NCBI RefSeq assembly: GCF_900169165.1
Contig: NZ_FXYY01000015.1
Span: forward strand, 27,100-91,099
Direction of reading: 5' to 3'
Origin: Brevibacterium linens ATCC 9172
GTDB taxonomy: Bacteria; Actinomycetota; Actinomycetes; Actinomycetales; Brevibacteriaceae
Length of the DNA stretch: 64,000 nt
Part shown: one piece after another, positions 29,811-40,075 of the stretch
Layout of the letters: every line of letters begins with the position of its first letter
How positions within the stretch are numbered: the stretch's first letter is position 1
Program-made: the position numbers and the translations under genes
Notes under the pieces: model-generated
What the model was told of the DNA's origin: nothing
Seen by the model: the letters and a program-made list of their open reading frames with translations, nothing else
Databases searched by the model: none

Positions 29811-29854
29811 CGCAATCGGCGCGATCACCGATCGGTGATCGCGCCGATTGCGTC
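29811..29854. terminator. 44-bp perfect palindrome, bidirectional terminator
   Basis: Exact 22-nt arms with no loop lie between the convergent mca operon and the hemolysin III gene. Confidence 0.85.
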
Positions 29855-29925
29855 CGTGCGGACTCAGCTGGAGGGCGGAGAGCCGGGGCAGACGGACAGG
29901 CCGTCCGGACTCGGCCGAATGAGGG

Positions 29926-30711
29926 TCAGTAGGCGGCGACGGCGGCGATGATGAGCGCGGCGAGATGGCAGCCGTAGCCGAGGATCGTGAGGATATGGAA
30001 GATCTCATGGAAGCCGAGCCACTTCGGTGAGGGGTTCGGCCGCTTGATCCCGTAGATCACGGCACCGGCGATATAGCACACACCGCCGAGGACGACGAGG
30101 AGGCCGACGGCGAAGTTCGTCGCCCAGATCTGAGGGATGTATCCGACTCCGGCGACCCCGAACCCGACGTAGATGGGCACGAAGAGCCACCTCGGCGCGG
30201 TGGTGAAGATCGTACGGAAGGCCACTCCGAGTGCGGCGGCGCCCCAGAGCACGGACAGCAGGAGGATCGCCTGGTCGGCGGTGAGCATCAGCACGGCCAG
30301 CGGAGTGTACGTGCCGGCGGTGATGAGGAAGATGTTCGCATGGTCGAGTCGCCGCAGAACCAGGCGGGCACGGGTGCGCCAGCGGCCCCGGTGGTAGACG
30401 GCGGAGGTGCCGAAGAGCAGCATGCCGGTGACGGCGAAGACTGCGGCGGCGATACGCGATTCGATCGTCGGGGAGATGATCACCAACGCCAGACCGCCGA
30501 GCATCGCCAGAGGGAATGCACCGGCGTGGAACCAGCCGCGCAGCTTCGGCTTGACCTGACCCGCCAGTTTCGTCAGTTCGGCTCGCAGGGCCGAGCGGCG
30601 ACGCGCGATGCGGTGGTCATCGGCGGGTGGCGCAGCATCCGCACCTGCTGAACCGACGGGCCAGGAGCCGTCGGGGACGACTGGAGAGGAATCGGTGAGC
30701 GAAGCGTTCAT
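29926..30711 (-). CDS. Hemolysin III family (PAQR-like) membrane protein
   Basis: A 261-residue protein with about seven membrane helices. The conserved polar residues of the HlyIII/PAQR family are present: GTSAVYHRGRW after the second helix, LRRLDHANIFLITAGTY in the middle, and FHEIFHILTILGYGCHLAAL at the C-terminus, whose histidines and the early His/Asp would bind zinc. The first 60 residues are cytoplasmic and low-complexity. It sits at the Rv1085c position between mca and the Z-prenyl synthase. Physiological role is unclear. Confidence 0.9.
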   Translation of the reverse strand: MNASLTDSSPVVPDGSWPVGSAGADAAPPADDHRIARRRSALRAELTKLAGQVKPKLRGWFHAGAFPLAMLGGLALVIISPTIESRIAAAVFAVTGMLLFGTSAVYHRGRWRTRARLVLRRLDHANIFLITAGTYTPLAVLMLTADQAILLLSVLWGAAALGVAFRTIFTTAPRWLFVPIYVGFGVAGVGYIPQIWATNFAVGLLVVLGGVCYIAGAVIYGIKRPNPSPKWLGFHEIFHILTILGYGCHLAALIIAAVAAY

Positions 30712-30717
30712 GGGTCC

Positions 30718-30723
30718 ATAGTA
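30718..30723 (-). promoter_or_regulatory. Putative -10 box of a leaderless promoter for the hemolysin III gene
   Basis: On the minus strand TACTAT ends 6 nt before the ATG at 30711, with no ribosome site between, as expected if transcription starts at the initiation codon. Confidence 0.5.
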
Positions 30724-30815
30724 GCCAGCGCGCCTGAGGCCGCGTTCAGCATCGTCGGCTAGTAGTCTTAGACAGTGTTCGAGCCGACCGACGACCCAGA
30801 TGGAAGAGGACAGCT

Positions 30816-31577
30816 GTGGCGCGACCCGTGAACCTGCTCTATCGGCTGTACGAGCGACGGCTCAAGCGTGAGCTCGACAAGTCGGTTCCGGTTCCGCGGC
30901 ACGTCGGGGTCATCACCGACGGCAATCGCCGGTGGGCGAAGGAATTCGGGGCCACGACCGCAGACGGGCACCGGGCCGGAGCGGCGAAGATCGTCGAATT
31001 CCTCGGTTGGTGTCACGAGATCGACGTGGAGATCGTCACTCTCTACGTTCTGTCCAAGGAGAACCTCGCCCGTTCGGCCGAAGAGGTGTCGATCCTCATC
31101 GAGATCATCTCGGACCTGGTGGAGAAGATCGCAGCGCTCGACGGCGTCGGCGTCCAGCTCGTCGGTGATCTCGAGATCGTTCCAGCGGATCTGCGGGCCC
31201 GCTTGGAAGCCGTGACGACCACCGCGGACTGCGGCATGCGAGTCAATGTCGCCGTCGGCTACGGCGGTCGGCAGGAGATCGTCAACGCGGTGAAGTCCCT
31301 GCTGCGGACTCGGGCCGACGACGGCACGGATCTCGAGTCCATCATCTCCGAGCTGTCTCCCGAGCAGATCGGCGAACACCTCTACACCAAGGGCCAGCCC
31401 GATCCCGACCTCATCATCCGCTCGTCGGGAGAGCAGCGACTCTCCGGCTTCCTCATGTGGCAGAGCGCCTACTCGGAGTTCTATTTCTGCGAAGCCTACT
31501 GGCCGGACTTCCGCCGCACGGATTTCCTCCGTGCCGTGCGTGACTACGGTCTGCGGCAGCGTCGCTTCGGCAAATAG
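30816..31577 (+). CDS. Short-chain Z-isoprenyl diphosphate synthase (UppS family)
   Basis: A 253-residue cis-prenyltransferase. The catalytic region is GVITDGNRRWAKEFG (Asp of the DGNRRWA motif); other blocks are TLYVLSKENLARS, VAVGYGGRQEIVNAV, DLIIRSSGEQRLSGFL and YWPDFRRTDFLRAVR. In mycobacteria the gene at this position (Rv1086) makes Z,E-farnesyl diphosphate, the primer for decaprenyl phosphate; a second uppS would be expected elsewhere. GTG start with a GAGG site. Chain length cannot be fixed from sequence. Confidence 0.9.
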   Translation: MARPVNLLYRLYERRLKRELDKSVPVPRHVGVITDGNRRWAKEFGATTADGHRAGAAKIVEFLGWCHEIDVEIVTLYVLSKENLARSAEEVSILIEIISDLVEKIAALDGVGVQLVGDLEIVPADLRARLEAVTTTADCGMRVNVAVGYGGRQEIVNAVKSLLRTRADDGTDLESIISELSPEQIGEHLYTKGQPDPDLIIRSSGEQRLSGFLMWQSAYSEFYFCEAYWPDFRRTDFLRAVRDYGLRQRRFGK

Positions 31578-31788
31578 GGCCTGCCGGCGGCCCGCGCGGA
31601 TCTGAAGCTGTATGACGGTGGAATCCCGCATTCACTCGAAGTTCATGACCTCGACTTGCCCGAACACGCGTGCCGCTGCCGTCTGCGGGGACGAACCGGG
31701 TTAGGTTGACTGTAGTTGGTCGACACCAACCCGAGATCGGGGGATGTCAGAACCGGATCTCGGCGGAACTCACGCCTCAGAGGTCCTC

Positions 31789-33096
31789 ATGGCTGAAAAA
31801 GTCCACACCTACGTTCTCGACACCTCGGTGCTGCTGTCCGATCCCGGAGCGCTGCTGCGCTTCGCCGAACATCACGTCGTCATTCCACTCATCGTCGTCT
31901 CCGAGCTCGAGGGCAAACGCAATCATCCCGAACTCGGCTTCACGGCTCGCAAAGCACTGCACATCCTCGACGACTTCCGTTCCGACTACGACCGATTGGA
32001 TCAGCCCATCCCGGTCGGCGATGCGGGCGGAACGCTGCGGGTCGAGCTCAATCACATCGACGCCTCCACGATGCCGGTCGGCTTCGACCGGTCGGAGAAC
32101 GACACCCGCATCCTGGCCGTGGCCCGCAACCTGTCGGCCGAAGGCTGTGATGTCGTCGTCGTGACCAAGGACGTGCCGATGCGGGTGAAGGCGTCGGCCC
32201 TGGGTCTGCACGCGGAGGAGTACCTGGCGGAGCTGGCCGTCGACTCCGGGTTCACCGGAATGAGCGAGCTCGGACTCGACGACGAGCAGATGAGCGAATT
32301 CTACGATTCGGGATCGGTCGTCACCGAGGAGGTCTCCGACGAGGTGGTCAACACCGGTGTCGTCATCACCTCACCGCGCGGATCCGGTCTGGGACGGGTG
32401 CGCACCGGCAATCGCGTGTCGATGGTGCGCGGGGACCGTGACATCTTCGGCGTCCACGGCCGATCGGCCGAACAGCGGATCGCCATCGACATGCTGCTCG
32501 ACGACTCATTGGGAATCGTGTCGATGGGAGGGCGAGCCGGAACGGGGAAGTCCGCGCTGGCCCTCATGGCCGGTCTGCAGAAGGTGCTCGAGGAGAACAA
32601 ACACTCGAAGATCATGGTCTTCCGGCCCCTCTATGCCGTCGGCGGGCAGAACCTCGGCTACCTGCCCGGCAGCGAAGGGGAGAAGATGAACCCCTGGGCG
32701 GAGGCCGTGTTCGACACCCTCAGCGCGCTGGTGAGCAAGAACGTCATCGACGAGGTGGTCAACAGAGAGATCCTCGAGGTGCTTCCGCTCACCCACATCC
32801 GCGGACGCTCCCTCCACGACGCATTCGTCATCGTCGATGAGGCACAGTCGTTGGAGCGCAATGTTCTGCTCACCGTGCTCTCACGCATCGGGATGAACTC
32901 GAAGGTGGTGCTCACCCACGATGTCGCCCAGCGCGACAACCTGCGAGTCGGCAGGCACGACGGAGTCGCTGCGGTGATCGAGAAGCTCAAGGGCCACGAA
33001 CTGTTCGCTCATGTCACGCTGACACGGTCCGAGAGGTCGGAGATCGCGGCTCTGGTCACCGATGTGCTCGAGGAGTTCGACCCGTTCCGCTCCTGA
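31789..33096 (+). CDS. phoH2: PhoH2-type PIN domain-PhoH ATPase fusion
   Basis: A 435-residue protein joining a PIN-domain ribonuclease (about 1-140; [20 protein letters not shown], with acidic catalytic residues) to a PhoH ATPase (about 220-430; Walker [16 protein letters not shown], Walker [13 protein letters not shown], then [10 protein letters not shown]). PhoH2 proteins are ATP-dependent RNA helicase/RNases related to toxin-antitoxin systems. I prefer ATG 31789 (AGAGG upstream) because the PIN domain then starts at the usual place; ATG 31744 would add 15 residues. It lies near fumC and glpX as in mycobacteria. Confidence 0.9.
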   Translation: MAEKVHTYVLDTSVLLSDPGALLRFAEHHVVIPLIVVSELEGKRNHPELGFTARKALHILDDFRSDYDRLDQPIPVGDAGGTLRVELNHIDASTMPVGFDRSENDTRILAVARNLSAEGCDVVVVTKDVPMRVKASALGLHAEEYLAELAVDSGFTGMSELGLDDEQMSEFYDSGSVVTEEVSDEVVNTGVVITSPRGSGLGRVRTGNRVSMVRGDRDIFGVHGRSAEQRIAIDMLLDDSLGIVSMGGRAGTGKSALALMAGLQKVLEENKHSKIMVFRPLYAVGGQNLGYLPGSEGEKMNPWAEAVFDTLSALVSKNVIDEVVNREILEVLPLTHIRGRSLHDAFVIVDEAQSLERNVLLTVLSRIGMNSKVVLTHDVAQRDNLRVGRHDGVAAVIEKLKGHELFAHVTLTRSERSEIAALVTDVLEEFDPFRS

Positions 33097-33212
33097 GCCC
33101 CTGCTCTGGTCGCCGACCGCTCACGTTACCGCCGGTGTATCGCGCTGTGCGGTGAGCGGTCGACGCTGGGGTGAGCGGTCGCCGAAAGTGTGAGTGGGAC
33201 GACAGAACGAAA

Positions 33213-33242
33213 CGGCGCCCGGACGATTTCGTCCGGGCGCCG
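33213..33242. terminator. Bidirectional terminator hairpin
   Basis: A 14-bp perfect GC-rich stem with a 2-nt loop (tt) lies between the convergent phoH2 and fumC genes. Confidence 0.9.
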
Positions 33243-33267
33243 TGTTCTGATCAGTCAGATCGGCGGC

Positions 33268-34671
33268 TTACTTGTAGTTGCCGATCATCGTGGTGACATC
33301 GAGGGCCTTGTCGAGGTCGGCCTCGGTGATGGAGCCGTTCTCGACGAAGCCGAGAGCGATCGTCGCTTCCTTGACCGTCATCTTGTTCTTCACGGCGTGC
33401 TTGGCGATCTTCGCCGCGGCTTCGTAGCCGATGACCTTGTTCAGCGGAGTGACGATGGAGGGGCTCGCCTCGGCGAGGAAGCGGGCACGCTCCTCATTGG
33501 CGGTGAGCCCGTCGATCATCTTCTCGGCCATGACGGTCGAGGCGTTCGCGAGCAGGCGGATCGACTCGAGCAGGTTCGACGCCATGACGGGGATTCCGAC
33601 GTTGAGCTCGAAGGCGCCGTTGGTCGACGACAGCGAGACTGCGGCATCGTTGCCGATGACCTGAGCGGCGACCTGAATGGTGGCCTCGCAGATGACCGGG
33701 TTGACCTTGCCGGGCATGATCGACGAACCGGGCTGGAGATCGGGGATGGCGATCTCGCCGAGACCGGTGTTCGGTCCCGAACCCATCCAGCGCAGGTCGT
33801 TGCAGATCTTCATGTAGCCGTAGGCGATGGTCCGCAGCTGACCGGAGGCTTCGATGAGTCCGTCGCGGTTGGCCTGCGCCTCGAAGTGGTTGCGTGCCTC
33901 GGTGATCGGCAGTCCGGTCTCCTCGGCGAGGATCTCGACCACACGGGAGGAGAAGCCGTCGGGGGTGTTGATGCCGGTGCCCACAGCGGTTCCGCCCTGC
34001 GGGACCTCTGCCACGCGGGGCAGGGACGCCTCGATGCGCTCGATTCCGTAACGGACCTGTGCGGCGTAGCCGCCGAACTCCTGACCGAGCGTCACCGGGG
34101 TGGCATCCATGAGGTGGGTGCGGCCGGACTTGACGATGGAGGAGAAGTCCTCCGCCTTCTTCTCCAGGGAGGTCGCCAGGGTGTCCATGGCCGGGATGAG
34201 GGTGTTGACCAGGGCCTTGGTCACGGCCAGGTGGACCGAGGTGGGGAAGACATCGTTCGACGACTGCGAGGCGTTGACGTGGTCGTTCGGGTGGACGTTG
34301 ATTCCGTCGGCTTCGAGGGCCTTGGTCGCCAGCGAGGCCAGGACCTCGTTGGTGTTCATGTTCGATGAGGTTCCCGAACCGGTCTGGAACACGTCGATGG
34401 GGAAGTGGGCGTCGAACTCGCCGGAGATGACCTGATCGGCGGCGTTCTGGATGGCTGTGGCACGGGCTTCGTCGAGCACGCCGAGTTCGGCATTGGCCTT
34501 CGCGGCGGCCTTCTTCACCTGTGCCAGCGCGGCGATGTGAGCGGATTCGAGGGTTTTGCCCGAGATCGGGAAGTTCTCGACGGCACGCTGGGTCTGTGCG
34601 CTGTAGAGGGCGTCCTTGGGGACTTTGACCTCACCCATGGTGTCGTGTTCGATGCGGAATTCTTCGGTCAT
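33268..34671 (-). CDS. fumC: Fumarate hydratase class II
   Basis: A 467-residue fumarase interconverting fumarate and malate in the TCA cycle. The superfamily signature is [16 protein letters not shown]; other class II features are [33 protein letters not shown] and [19 protein letters not shown]. The C-terminal domain is complete ([16 protein letters not shown]). Third gene in a minus-strand run glpX, carbonic anhydrase, fumC. Confidence 0.97.
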   Translation of the reverse strand: MTEEFRIEHDTMGEVKVPKDALYSAQTQRAVENFPISGKTLESAHIAALAQVKKAAAKANAELGVLDEARATAIQNAADQVISGEFDAHFPIDVFQTGSGTSSNMNTNEVLASLATKALEADGINVHPNDHVNASQSSNDVFPTSVHLAVTKALVNTLIPAMDTLATSLEKKAEDFSSIVKSGRTHLMDATPVTLGQEFGGYAAQVRYGIERIEASLPRVAEVPQGGTAVGTGINTPDGFSSRVVEILAEETGLPITEARNHFEAQANRDGLIEASGQLRTIAYGYMKICNDLRWMGSGPNTGLGEIAIPDLQPGSSIMPGKVNPVICEATIQVAAQVIGNDAAVSLSSTNGAFELNVGIPVMASNLLESIRLLANASTVMAEKMIDGLTANEERARFLAEASPSIVTPLNKVIGYEAAAKIAKHAVKNKMTVKEATIALGFVENGSITEADLDKALDVTTMIGNYK

Positions 34672-34762
34672 TGTTGTCCTTTCCGTTGGGTGCCGGGGAA
34701 ATGATTGCGGAGTTCAGGGTCGTTGAGAGCCTGCACGGCTGACCACCGAGGCGGCTGGTCGC

Positions 34763-35389
34763 TCAAGAAGCGTAGGTGGAGACCGCGGCCTCGTCGCCTC
34801 CGTACTGGGCGACGACCGTGGTGTGCCCGTCGTGGAGCTGGTAGGTGAGTCCGACGATGATGAGTCGGCCGTCATCGACTGCGGTTTTGATGATCGTCGA
34901 CAGCTGCATGATCTTGTCGACGGTGTCCATGGTGTTCTGACCGACGGTCTCGTTGATCGTGGTCCGTCCGTTCTTGCGGGCCCGGGCCACCGTCGGCAGG
35001 ATGCGGGCGACGACGTCGGAGATGAACCCGGGAGGAGTCTCACCCGAGTCGTAGGCGTTGTAGGCCGCCGTCACGGCCCCGCAGCTGTCGTGTCCGAGCA
35101 CGACGAGCAGGGGAGTGCCGAGCATTTCGACGCCGTATTCGAGCGACCCCAAGGTGACCGGGTCGACGACCTGTCCGGCATTGCGGACGACGAACATGTC
35201 GCCGAGGCCGACATCGAAGATCATCTCAGCGGCGACTCGGGAATCCGAGCAGCCGAAGAGCGTGACGAACGGGGTCTGGCTGTCCGACAGAGACTCGCGC
35301 CGTGCAGTGTCCTGGTTGGGATGCCGAGGGACGTCGTCGACGAATCGCTGATTTCCCTCGAGGAGTCGTTTCCACGCCTGGTTGGGCAT
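34763..35389 (-). CDS. Beta-class carbonic anhydrase
   Basis: A 208-residue beta-carbonic anhydrase interconverting CO2 and bicarbonate. Zinc ligands and the catalytic dyad are visible: Cys and Asp-Arg in TLFGCSDSRVAAE, His and Cys in VLGHDSCGAVTAA. The N-terminal helix region (WKRLLEGNQRFVDD) is typical. It may supply bicarbonate for carboxylases such as the one at 21836. It is the second, unrelated carbonic anhydrase class in the window. Confidence 0.94.
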   Translation of the reverse strand: MPNQAWKRLLEGNQRFVDDVPRHPNQDTARRESLSDSQTPFVTLFGCSDSRVAAEMIFDVGLGDMFVVRNAGQVVDPVTLGSLEYGVEMLGTPLLVVLGHDSCGAVTAAYNAYDSGETPPGFISDVVARILPTVARARKNGRTTINETVGQNTMDTVDKIMQLSTIIKTAVDDGRLIIVGLTYQLHDGHTTVVAQYGGDEAAVSTYAS

Positions 35390-35449
35390 TACTTTCGCAC
35401 CTGCTTCCGAGTTGTGTGCAACGCGCCCGGGACCGGGTGCGTTGTGAGG

Positions 35450-36574
35450 TCAGACCAGTCCGCGGCGTGCGGCTTCCTCTGCGGCCTCCACGTAGGAGTG
35501 GGTCTTCGCGGCCTGGTGTTCGGCGAAGACCTGACGGACGGTCCCCGACTTTGACCGCATCACCAATGAGTGCGTGGTGACGTGTCCGCCTTGGAACTTC
35601 ACTCCGTCGAGCAGATCGCCGTTGGTGATGCCGGTGGCGACGAAGTAGCTGTTGTCTCCGGTGACGAGGTCATCGGTGTTGAGCACCTGGTTGACGTCGA
35701 GGCCGGCCTTGGCGGCGGCTTCGCGTTCGGTGTCGTCCTGCGGCCACAGACGGCCCTGGATGACTCCGCCGAGCGCCTTGATGGCGCAGGCGGTGATGAT
35801 GCCTTCCGGGGTGCCGCCGATGCCCATGAGCATGTCGACGCCGGTTCCGGGACGGCAGGCGGCGATGGCTCCGGCGACGTCGCCATCGGTGATGAGCTGG
35901 ATGCGGGCACCGGCGGCGCGGATCTCATCGATCATCTGCTGGTGGCGGGGGCGGTCGAGGATCATCACCGTCACCGAGGCGGGATCCTTCGTTCCCTTCG
36001 CCTTGGCGACGCGACGGATGTTCTCGGCGATCGGCAGACGCAGATCGACGGCGTCGGCGGCATCGGGGCCGGTGACGAGCTTCTCCATGTAGAACACGGC
36101 TGAAGGGTCATACATCGCACCGTCTTCGGTCACGGCCATGACCGAGATCGCGTTGGGCATGCCCAACGCGGTCAAGCGGGTGCCGTCGATCGGATCGACG
36201 GCGACATCGCAGTGCGGTCCGCCGCCGTCGCCGACCTGCTCGCCGTTGAAGAGCATCGGAGCTTCGTCCTTCTCGCCTTCGCCGATGACGACGGTTCCGG
36301 CCATGCGGACGGTGGAGATGACGTTGCGCATCGCGGCCACGGCTGCTCCGTCGGCGGCGTTCTTGTCTCCGCGGCCGACCCAGGGTGCGGCGGCGATGGC
36401 GGCAGCCTCGGTGACTCGGACGAGTTCCAGGGCCAAGTTGCGGTCGGGTGCGTCCGACTCGACCTGAGCCTTCTGTGACCATGAGTCGGTCACTGCGACA
36501 GGTGGAGCCTCCTCATCAACTCGTCCTCGGTCTTGGTGAGATTTCACGTCAACAGGCTCTTTGGAGTCACTCAT
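35450..36574 (-). CDS. glpX: Fructose-1,6-bisphosphatase class II
   Basis: A 374-residue GlpX-type FBPase for gluconeogenesis. Family features are [37 protein letters not shown], the metal-binding [16 protein letters not shown], and [20 protein letters not shown]. About 38 residues precede the catalytic domain, a little more than usual. ATG 36574 has GGAAG upstream; the frame stays open further but overlaps the divergent DUF4245 gene. It lies upstream of the carbonic anhydrase and fumC genes, the mycobacterial glpX-fum order. Confidence 0.96.
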   Translation of the reverse strand: MSDSKEPVDVKSHQDRGRVDEEAPPVAVTDSWSQKAQVESDAPDRNLALELVRVTEAAAIAAAPWVGRGDKNAADGAAVAAMRNVISTVRMAGTVVIGEGEKDEAPMLFNGEQVGDGGGPHCDVAVDPIDGTRLTALGMPNAISVMAVTEDGAMYDPSAVFYMEKLVTGPDAADAVDLRLPIAENIRRVAKAKGTKDPASVTVMILDRPRHQQMIDEIRAAGARIQLITDGDVAGAIAACRPGTGVDMLMGIGGTPEGIITACAIKALGGVIQGRLWPQDDTEREAAAKAGLDVNQVLNTDDLVTGDNSYFVATGITNGDLLDGVKFQGGHVTTHSLVMRSKSGTVRQVFAEHQAAKTHSYVEAAEEAARRGLV

Positions 36575-36772
36575 GCTTCCAATTGTGCCACCCCTGTGAT
36601 CCGGGTCGCGACAGCGGTGTCCGCTTGTGGCCGCAGTCACGCGATTGAGCTGGAATTGGCCCTTCGCGCGCGAGCCGAGGACAATGGCGGTGTGAATGTC
36701 CGAAATGCTGCTGACGAGACGGGTACTCGAACAGTCGTCGACGAGTCGACGCAGAGTCCCAAGGGAGAGTCC

Positions 36773-37342
36773 ATGGCTGACGAGTCCGGAGTGATGTTGC
36801 CGGGGTCCCGTGAAGAGATGCGCTTCCTGCGCAAGAACTCGAACTGGGTGAATATGGTCATCGCGATCCTCGCCTGTCTGGCCGTCGCCATCGGGATCCT
36901 GTTCCTCGCCCCGCAGCCGGAAGTGGATTCCGAGCGTGTCGTCGACTATCAGGGAATCGCCGAGCAGTCGCAGGGCAATGCCGACTTCGACCTGATCGTT
37001 CCGCAGATCCCGCGTGGGTGGACCTCGAATGAGGCCAGCCTCGATCGTGTGGGCGACTCGGAATACACCTCGTGGTACATGTCGTTCATCGGTCCCGAGG
37101 ACCAGTGGGTGAGCATCGAACAGGCCGAAGCGAGTGAGAACTGGGCGAAGCGGAAGACCGATGAGGCTGTCGCCGCCGAGAAGGTGACTGTCGGCGGCGC
37201 CGACTTCCAGATCTACCGCACCGAAGAGGCGAAGGAATACTGGGTCACGCACAAGGGCGACATGCATATCGTCATGAGTGCCACCGCTGCACCGGACACC
37301 ATCAACAGCTTCGCCGATCAGGTGGCCGCCCAACTGAAGTGA
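36773..37342 (+). CDS. DUF4245 membrane-anchored protein
   Basis: A 189-residue protein of the DUF4245 family: a cytoplasmic start, one membrane helix (about 25-47, [20 protein letters not shown]) and an outer domain with [20 protein letters not shown] and [21 protein letters not shown] 36773 has AAGGGAG before it; upstream extension lacks a ribosome site. It occupies the Rv1100 position between glpX and xseB. Function unknown. Confidence 0.87.
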   Translation: MADESGVMLPGSREEMRFLRKNSNWVNMVIAILACLAVAIGILFLAPQPEVDSERVVDYQGIAEQSQGNADFDLIVPQIPRGWTSNEASLDRVGDSEYTSWYMSFIGPEDQWVSIEQAEASENWAKRKTDEAVAAEKVTVGGADFQIYRTEEAKEYWVTHKGDMHIVMSATAAPDTINSFADQVAAQLK

Positions 37343-37361
37343 CTCCGGCGGACTCGGAGTT

Positions 37362-37601
37362 CTACTCGGCGTCGTCCGAAGTCTCCTCACGAGCCTTGTC
37401 GAGGCGTTCGCGTGCCCCATTGAGCCATGATTGGCACCGGTCGGCCAGAGCCTCGCCTCGTTCCCACAGCTGCAGCGACTCTTCGAGCGGCAGATTGCCG
37501 GTCTCCAGACGTTTGACTGTCATGACGAGTTCTTCGCGTGCCTGCTCGTAGCTGAGGGTGCTGATATCGGGCTGATCCTGTTGGGTGGTCGGTTCGGTCA
37601 T
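37362..37601 (-). CDS. xseB: Exodeoxyribonuclease VII small subunit
   Basis: A 79-residue Xse[21 protein letters not shown], then [20 protein letters not shown], the canonical family core. It forms a complex with XseA that degrades single-stranded DNA in both directions. ATG 37601 has AAGGAG upstream. It lies just downstream of xseA and is probably co-transcribed. Confidence 0.94.
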   Translation of the reverse strand: MTEPTTQQDQPDISTLSYEQAREELVMTVKRLETGNLPLEESLQLWERGEALADRCQSWLNGARERLDKAREETSDDAE

Positions 37602-37653
37602 CGGTGTCTCCTTCGCAGAGTGAGTGGAATGTGGGCGGAGTGTGGAGCTGTGG

Positions 37654-38961
37654 TCATCCGTCGGTCGTCGAATCGTCCGTTTCCGGTGAGACGTCGGTGA
37701 TCGCGGCATCGAATCGACCATGGGCGACCCGGACGTGGACGGTGTCGCCGGTCGTGACCTCGTCGGCATTGCGGACGGCCTGTCCCTCGTCGGTCTGAAC
37801 CACGGCGTATCCGCGCTCCAGCGTCCGCAGGGGAGAGAGGGACTGGGCCTGGGAACGGAGGTGCTGGATCTCGTTCTGGGCCTGGACGACCGATGCGTTC
37901 GTCGCCTGCAGGCTGCGACGGCGGATCATCGCCAGTTCGTTCTCGTGAGCGGTGATCATCGTCTGCGGTTCGGCGAGCACCGGGCGCGAACGCACGGCGG
38001 TGAGCATCTCCTGTTCGCGGTCGAGAATGCGATTGACAGCGGCCTCGAGCTCGGCTCGGGCGCGCAGCAGATTCATGCCTTCTTCGGCGACATCCGGCAC
38101 GATCCTCTTTGCCGCATCCGTGGGCGTCGATGCCCGCAAGTCTGCGACCTCATCGAGGATCGGCCGGTCGGCTTCGTGTCCGATCGCCGAGACCACCGGT
38201 GTCTGGGCTGCAGACACAGCGCGGACGAGCGCTTCGTTGGAGAACGGCAGGAGGTCTTCCATGCTGCCGCCGCCGCGGGCGATGACGATGACATCGATCT
38301 GCGGGTCCGCGTCGAGTTCAGCGAGGTTCTTCATCACGCCGGGGACGGCGTCCGGGCCCTGAACCGCACAGTTGCGGACTTCGAATTCGGCGGCAGGCCA
38401 GCGCAGGTGCACGTTGCGGATGACGTCTTTCTGCGCATCAGAATCCCGTCCGGTGATCAGACCGATCCGGTTCGGCAGGAACGGCAGGCGCAGCTTCCGA
38501 CTGGGGTCGAAGAGCCCTTCGGCACCCAACTGCTTCTTCAGTCGTTCGAGGCGGGCGAGGAGTTCGCCGAGTCCGACGGCACGGATGTCGTTGGCTCGCA
38601 TCGTCAGTCGACCGGTCTTCGTCCAGAAGTCGGCTTTGAGGTTGGCGACGACATGGCTGCCCTCGGTCAGAGGCGCCCCGGTGCGGTCGAGTACGTTCTT
38701 CCAGACCTGGACCGGCAGGGACATCTCGACGTCGGTGTCACGCAGAGTCAGGTAGCTGGCCTTGCCGCGATGATTGAGCTCGACGACCTGCCCTTCGATC
38801 CACACGCTCGACATGCGATCGATATAGGACTTCATCTTCGACGACAGCAGACTCAGCGGCCACGGATTCTCCGCCGTGGTCTCTGCTGCGGTGGCGGCGA
38901 GCTCCTTCGGCTCGACGGATTCGCCGAGCGTGCCGGGCGTGCCGGAAATTCTTTGCGCCAT
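37654..38961 (-). CDS. xseA: Exodeoxyribonuclease VII large subunit
   Basis: A 435-residue XseA. The OB-fold (about 40-140; [20 protein letters not shown]) is followed by the catalytic domain ([58 protein letters not shown]) and a coiled-coil region that binds XseB subunits. Length is normal for actinobacteria. The ATG lies next to the divergent leaderless ispH gene. Confidence 0.95.
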   Translation of the reverse strand: MAQRISGTPGTLGESVEPKELAATAAETTAENPWPLSLLSSKMKSYIDRMSSVWIEGQVVELNHRGKASYLTLRDTDVEMSLPVQVWKNVLDRTGAPLTEGSHVVANLKADFWTKTGRLTMRANDIRAVGLGELLARLERLKKQLGAEGLFDPSRKLRLPFLPNRIGLITGRDSDAQKDVIRNVHLRWPAAEFEVRNCAVQGPDAVPGVMKNLAELDADPQIDVIVIARGGGSMEDLLPFSNEALVRAVSAAQTPVVSAIGHEADRPILDEVADLRASTPTDAAKRIVPDVAEEGMNLLRARAELEAAVNRILDREQEMLTAVRSRPVLAEPQTMITAHENELAMIRRRSLQATNASVVQAQNEIQHLRSQAQSLSPLRTLERGYAVVQTDEGQAVRNADEVTTGDTVHVRVAHGRFDAAITDVSPETDDSTTDG

Positions 38962-39040
38962 CTAAGTCCCCTTCCGAATCCCCAGCCTAACGAACAGCTC
39001 TGACACAGCCCATTCCTGGCCGCCGTAGAGGCCTCCGGCT

Positions 39041-39046
39041 TAGACT
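39041..39046 (+). promoter_or_regulatory. Putative -10 box of a leaderless ispH promoter
   Basis: TAGACT lies 6 nt before the GTG start of ispH. No ribosome site exists between them. The same hexamer stands 8 nt before the GTG of ychF. Confidence 0.55.
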
Positions 39047-39052
39047 GAACGG

Positions 39053-40069
39053 GTGACTGTCGTTTCAGTACCTGCCCCGACCATTCCGCGCCGGCGTCTG
39101 ACACCAGGCGAGATCCGCACTCCGGTCAATGCTGACAAGAGAGTGCTGCTGGCCGCGCCGCGCGGCTACTGTGCCGGTGTCGACCGGGCCGTCATCGCCG
39201 TCGAACGCGCGCTCGAGCATTATGGTGCACCGATCTACGTCCGCAAGGAGATCGTGCACAATCGCCACGTCGTCGAGACCCTGTCCGAACGCGGAGCCGT
39301 CTTCGTCGATGACACCGCTGAGGTCCCGGAAGGCGCTCGAGTCGTGTTCTCCGCCCATGGAGTCTCACCGGCCGTCCATGCCGAGGCGGCTGAACGTTCG
39401 CTGTCGACGATCGATGCGACCTGCCCGTTGGTGACCAAAGTCCACAAGGAGGCCATCCGGTTCGCCCGGGACGGCTTCCGCATTCTCCTCGTCGGCCATG
39501 CCGGACACGAAGAGGTCGAAGGGACCATGGGAGAGGCCCCGGACCACATCACTCTGGTACAGAGCCCCGAGGAGGCGCGCACCATCGAGGTGCCTGACGC
39601 CGAGAAGCTGGTGTGGATCTCCCAGACGACATTGAGCGTGGACGAGACGATGGAGACCGTCGAGATCCTGCGTGAGCGCTTTCCGCATCTGCAGAACCCA
39701 CCCAGCGATGACATCTGCTACGCCACACAGAACCGACAGGTTGCAGTGAGGAAGATCGGGCCCGAAGCGGATCTGGTCATCGTCGTCGGGTCGGCGAACT
39801 CCTCGAACTCCGTCCGCCTCGTCGAGGTTGCCCTCGAACATGGGGCGAAGGCAGCTCACCGTGTCGATTTTGCTCGTGAGATCGACGAGACCTGGTTCCA
39901 CGACGTCGTCACCGTCGGAGTCACCTCCGGGGCGAGCGTTCCCGAGAACCTCGTCCAAGACGTGTTGCACTTGCTGGCTGACTACGGTTTCGACACGGTC
40001 GAAGAAGTCGTCACCGCCGAAGAGGACCTCATCTTCTCCCTGCCGAAGGAACTGCGCAAACTCGGCTGA
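39053..40069 (+). CDS. ispH: 4-hydroxy-3-methylbut-2-enyl diphosphate reductase
   Basis: A 338-residue IspH, last enzyme of the MEP isoprenoid pathway, making IPP and DMAPP. The three [4Fe-4S] ligands are seen in [24 protein letters not shown] and [10 protein letters not shown]. Other family blocks are [14 protein letters not shown] and [13 protein letters not shown], and the [14 protein letters not shown] substrate loop. It is divergent from xseA and convergent with rmuC (6-bp gap). Its product feeds the prenyl synthase at 30816. Confidence 0.97.
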   Translation: MTVVSVPAPTIPRRRLTPGEIRTPVNADKRVLLAAPRGYCAGVDRAVIAVERALEHYGAPIYVRKEIVHNRHVVETLSERGAVFVDDTAEVPEGARVVFSAHGVSPAVHAEAAERSLSTIDATCPLVTKVHKEAIRFARDGFRILLVGHAGHEEVEGTMGEAPDHITLVQSPEEARTIEVPDAEKLVWISQTTLSVDETMETVEILRERFPHLQNPPSDDICYATQNRQVAVRKIGPEADLVIVVGSANSSNSVRLVEVALEHGAKAAHRVDFAREIDETWFHDVVTVGVTSGASVPENLVQDVLHLLADYGFDTVEEVVTAEEDLIFSLPKELRKLG

Positions 40070-40075
40070 CGACCC

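Noticed and set aside
33190..34368. 392-codon plus-strand frame opposite fumC
   Set aside because: Antisense shadow; it also starts in the terminator hairpin.
36575..37420. N-terminal extension of glpX
   Set aside because: It is antisense to the DUF4245 gene and lacks FBPase similarity.
37720..39003. 427-codon plus-strand frame opposite xseA
   Set aside because: Antisense shadow of a conserved gene.
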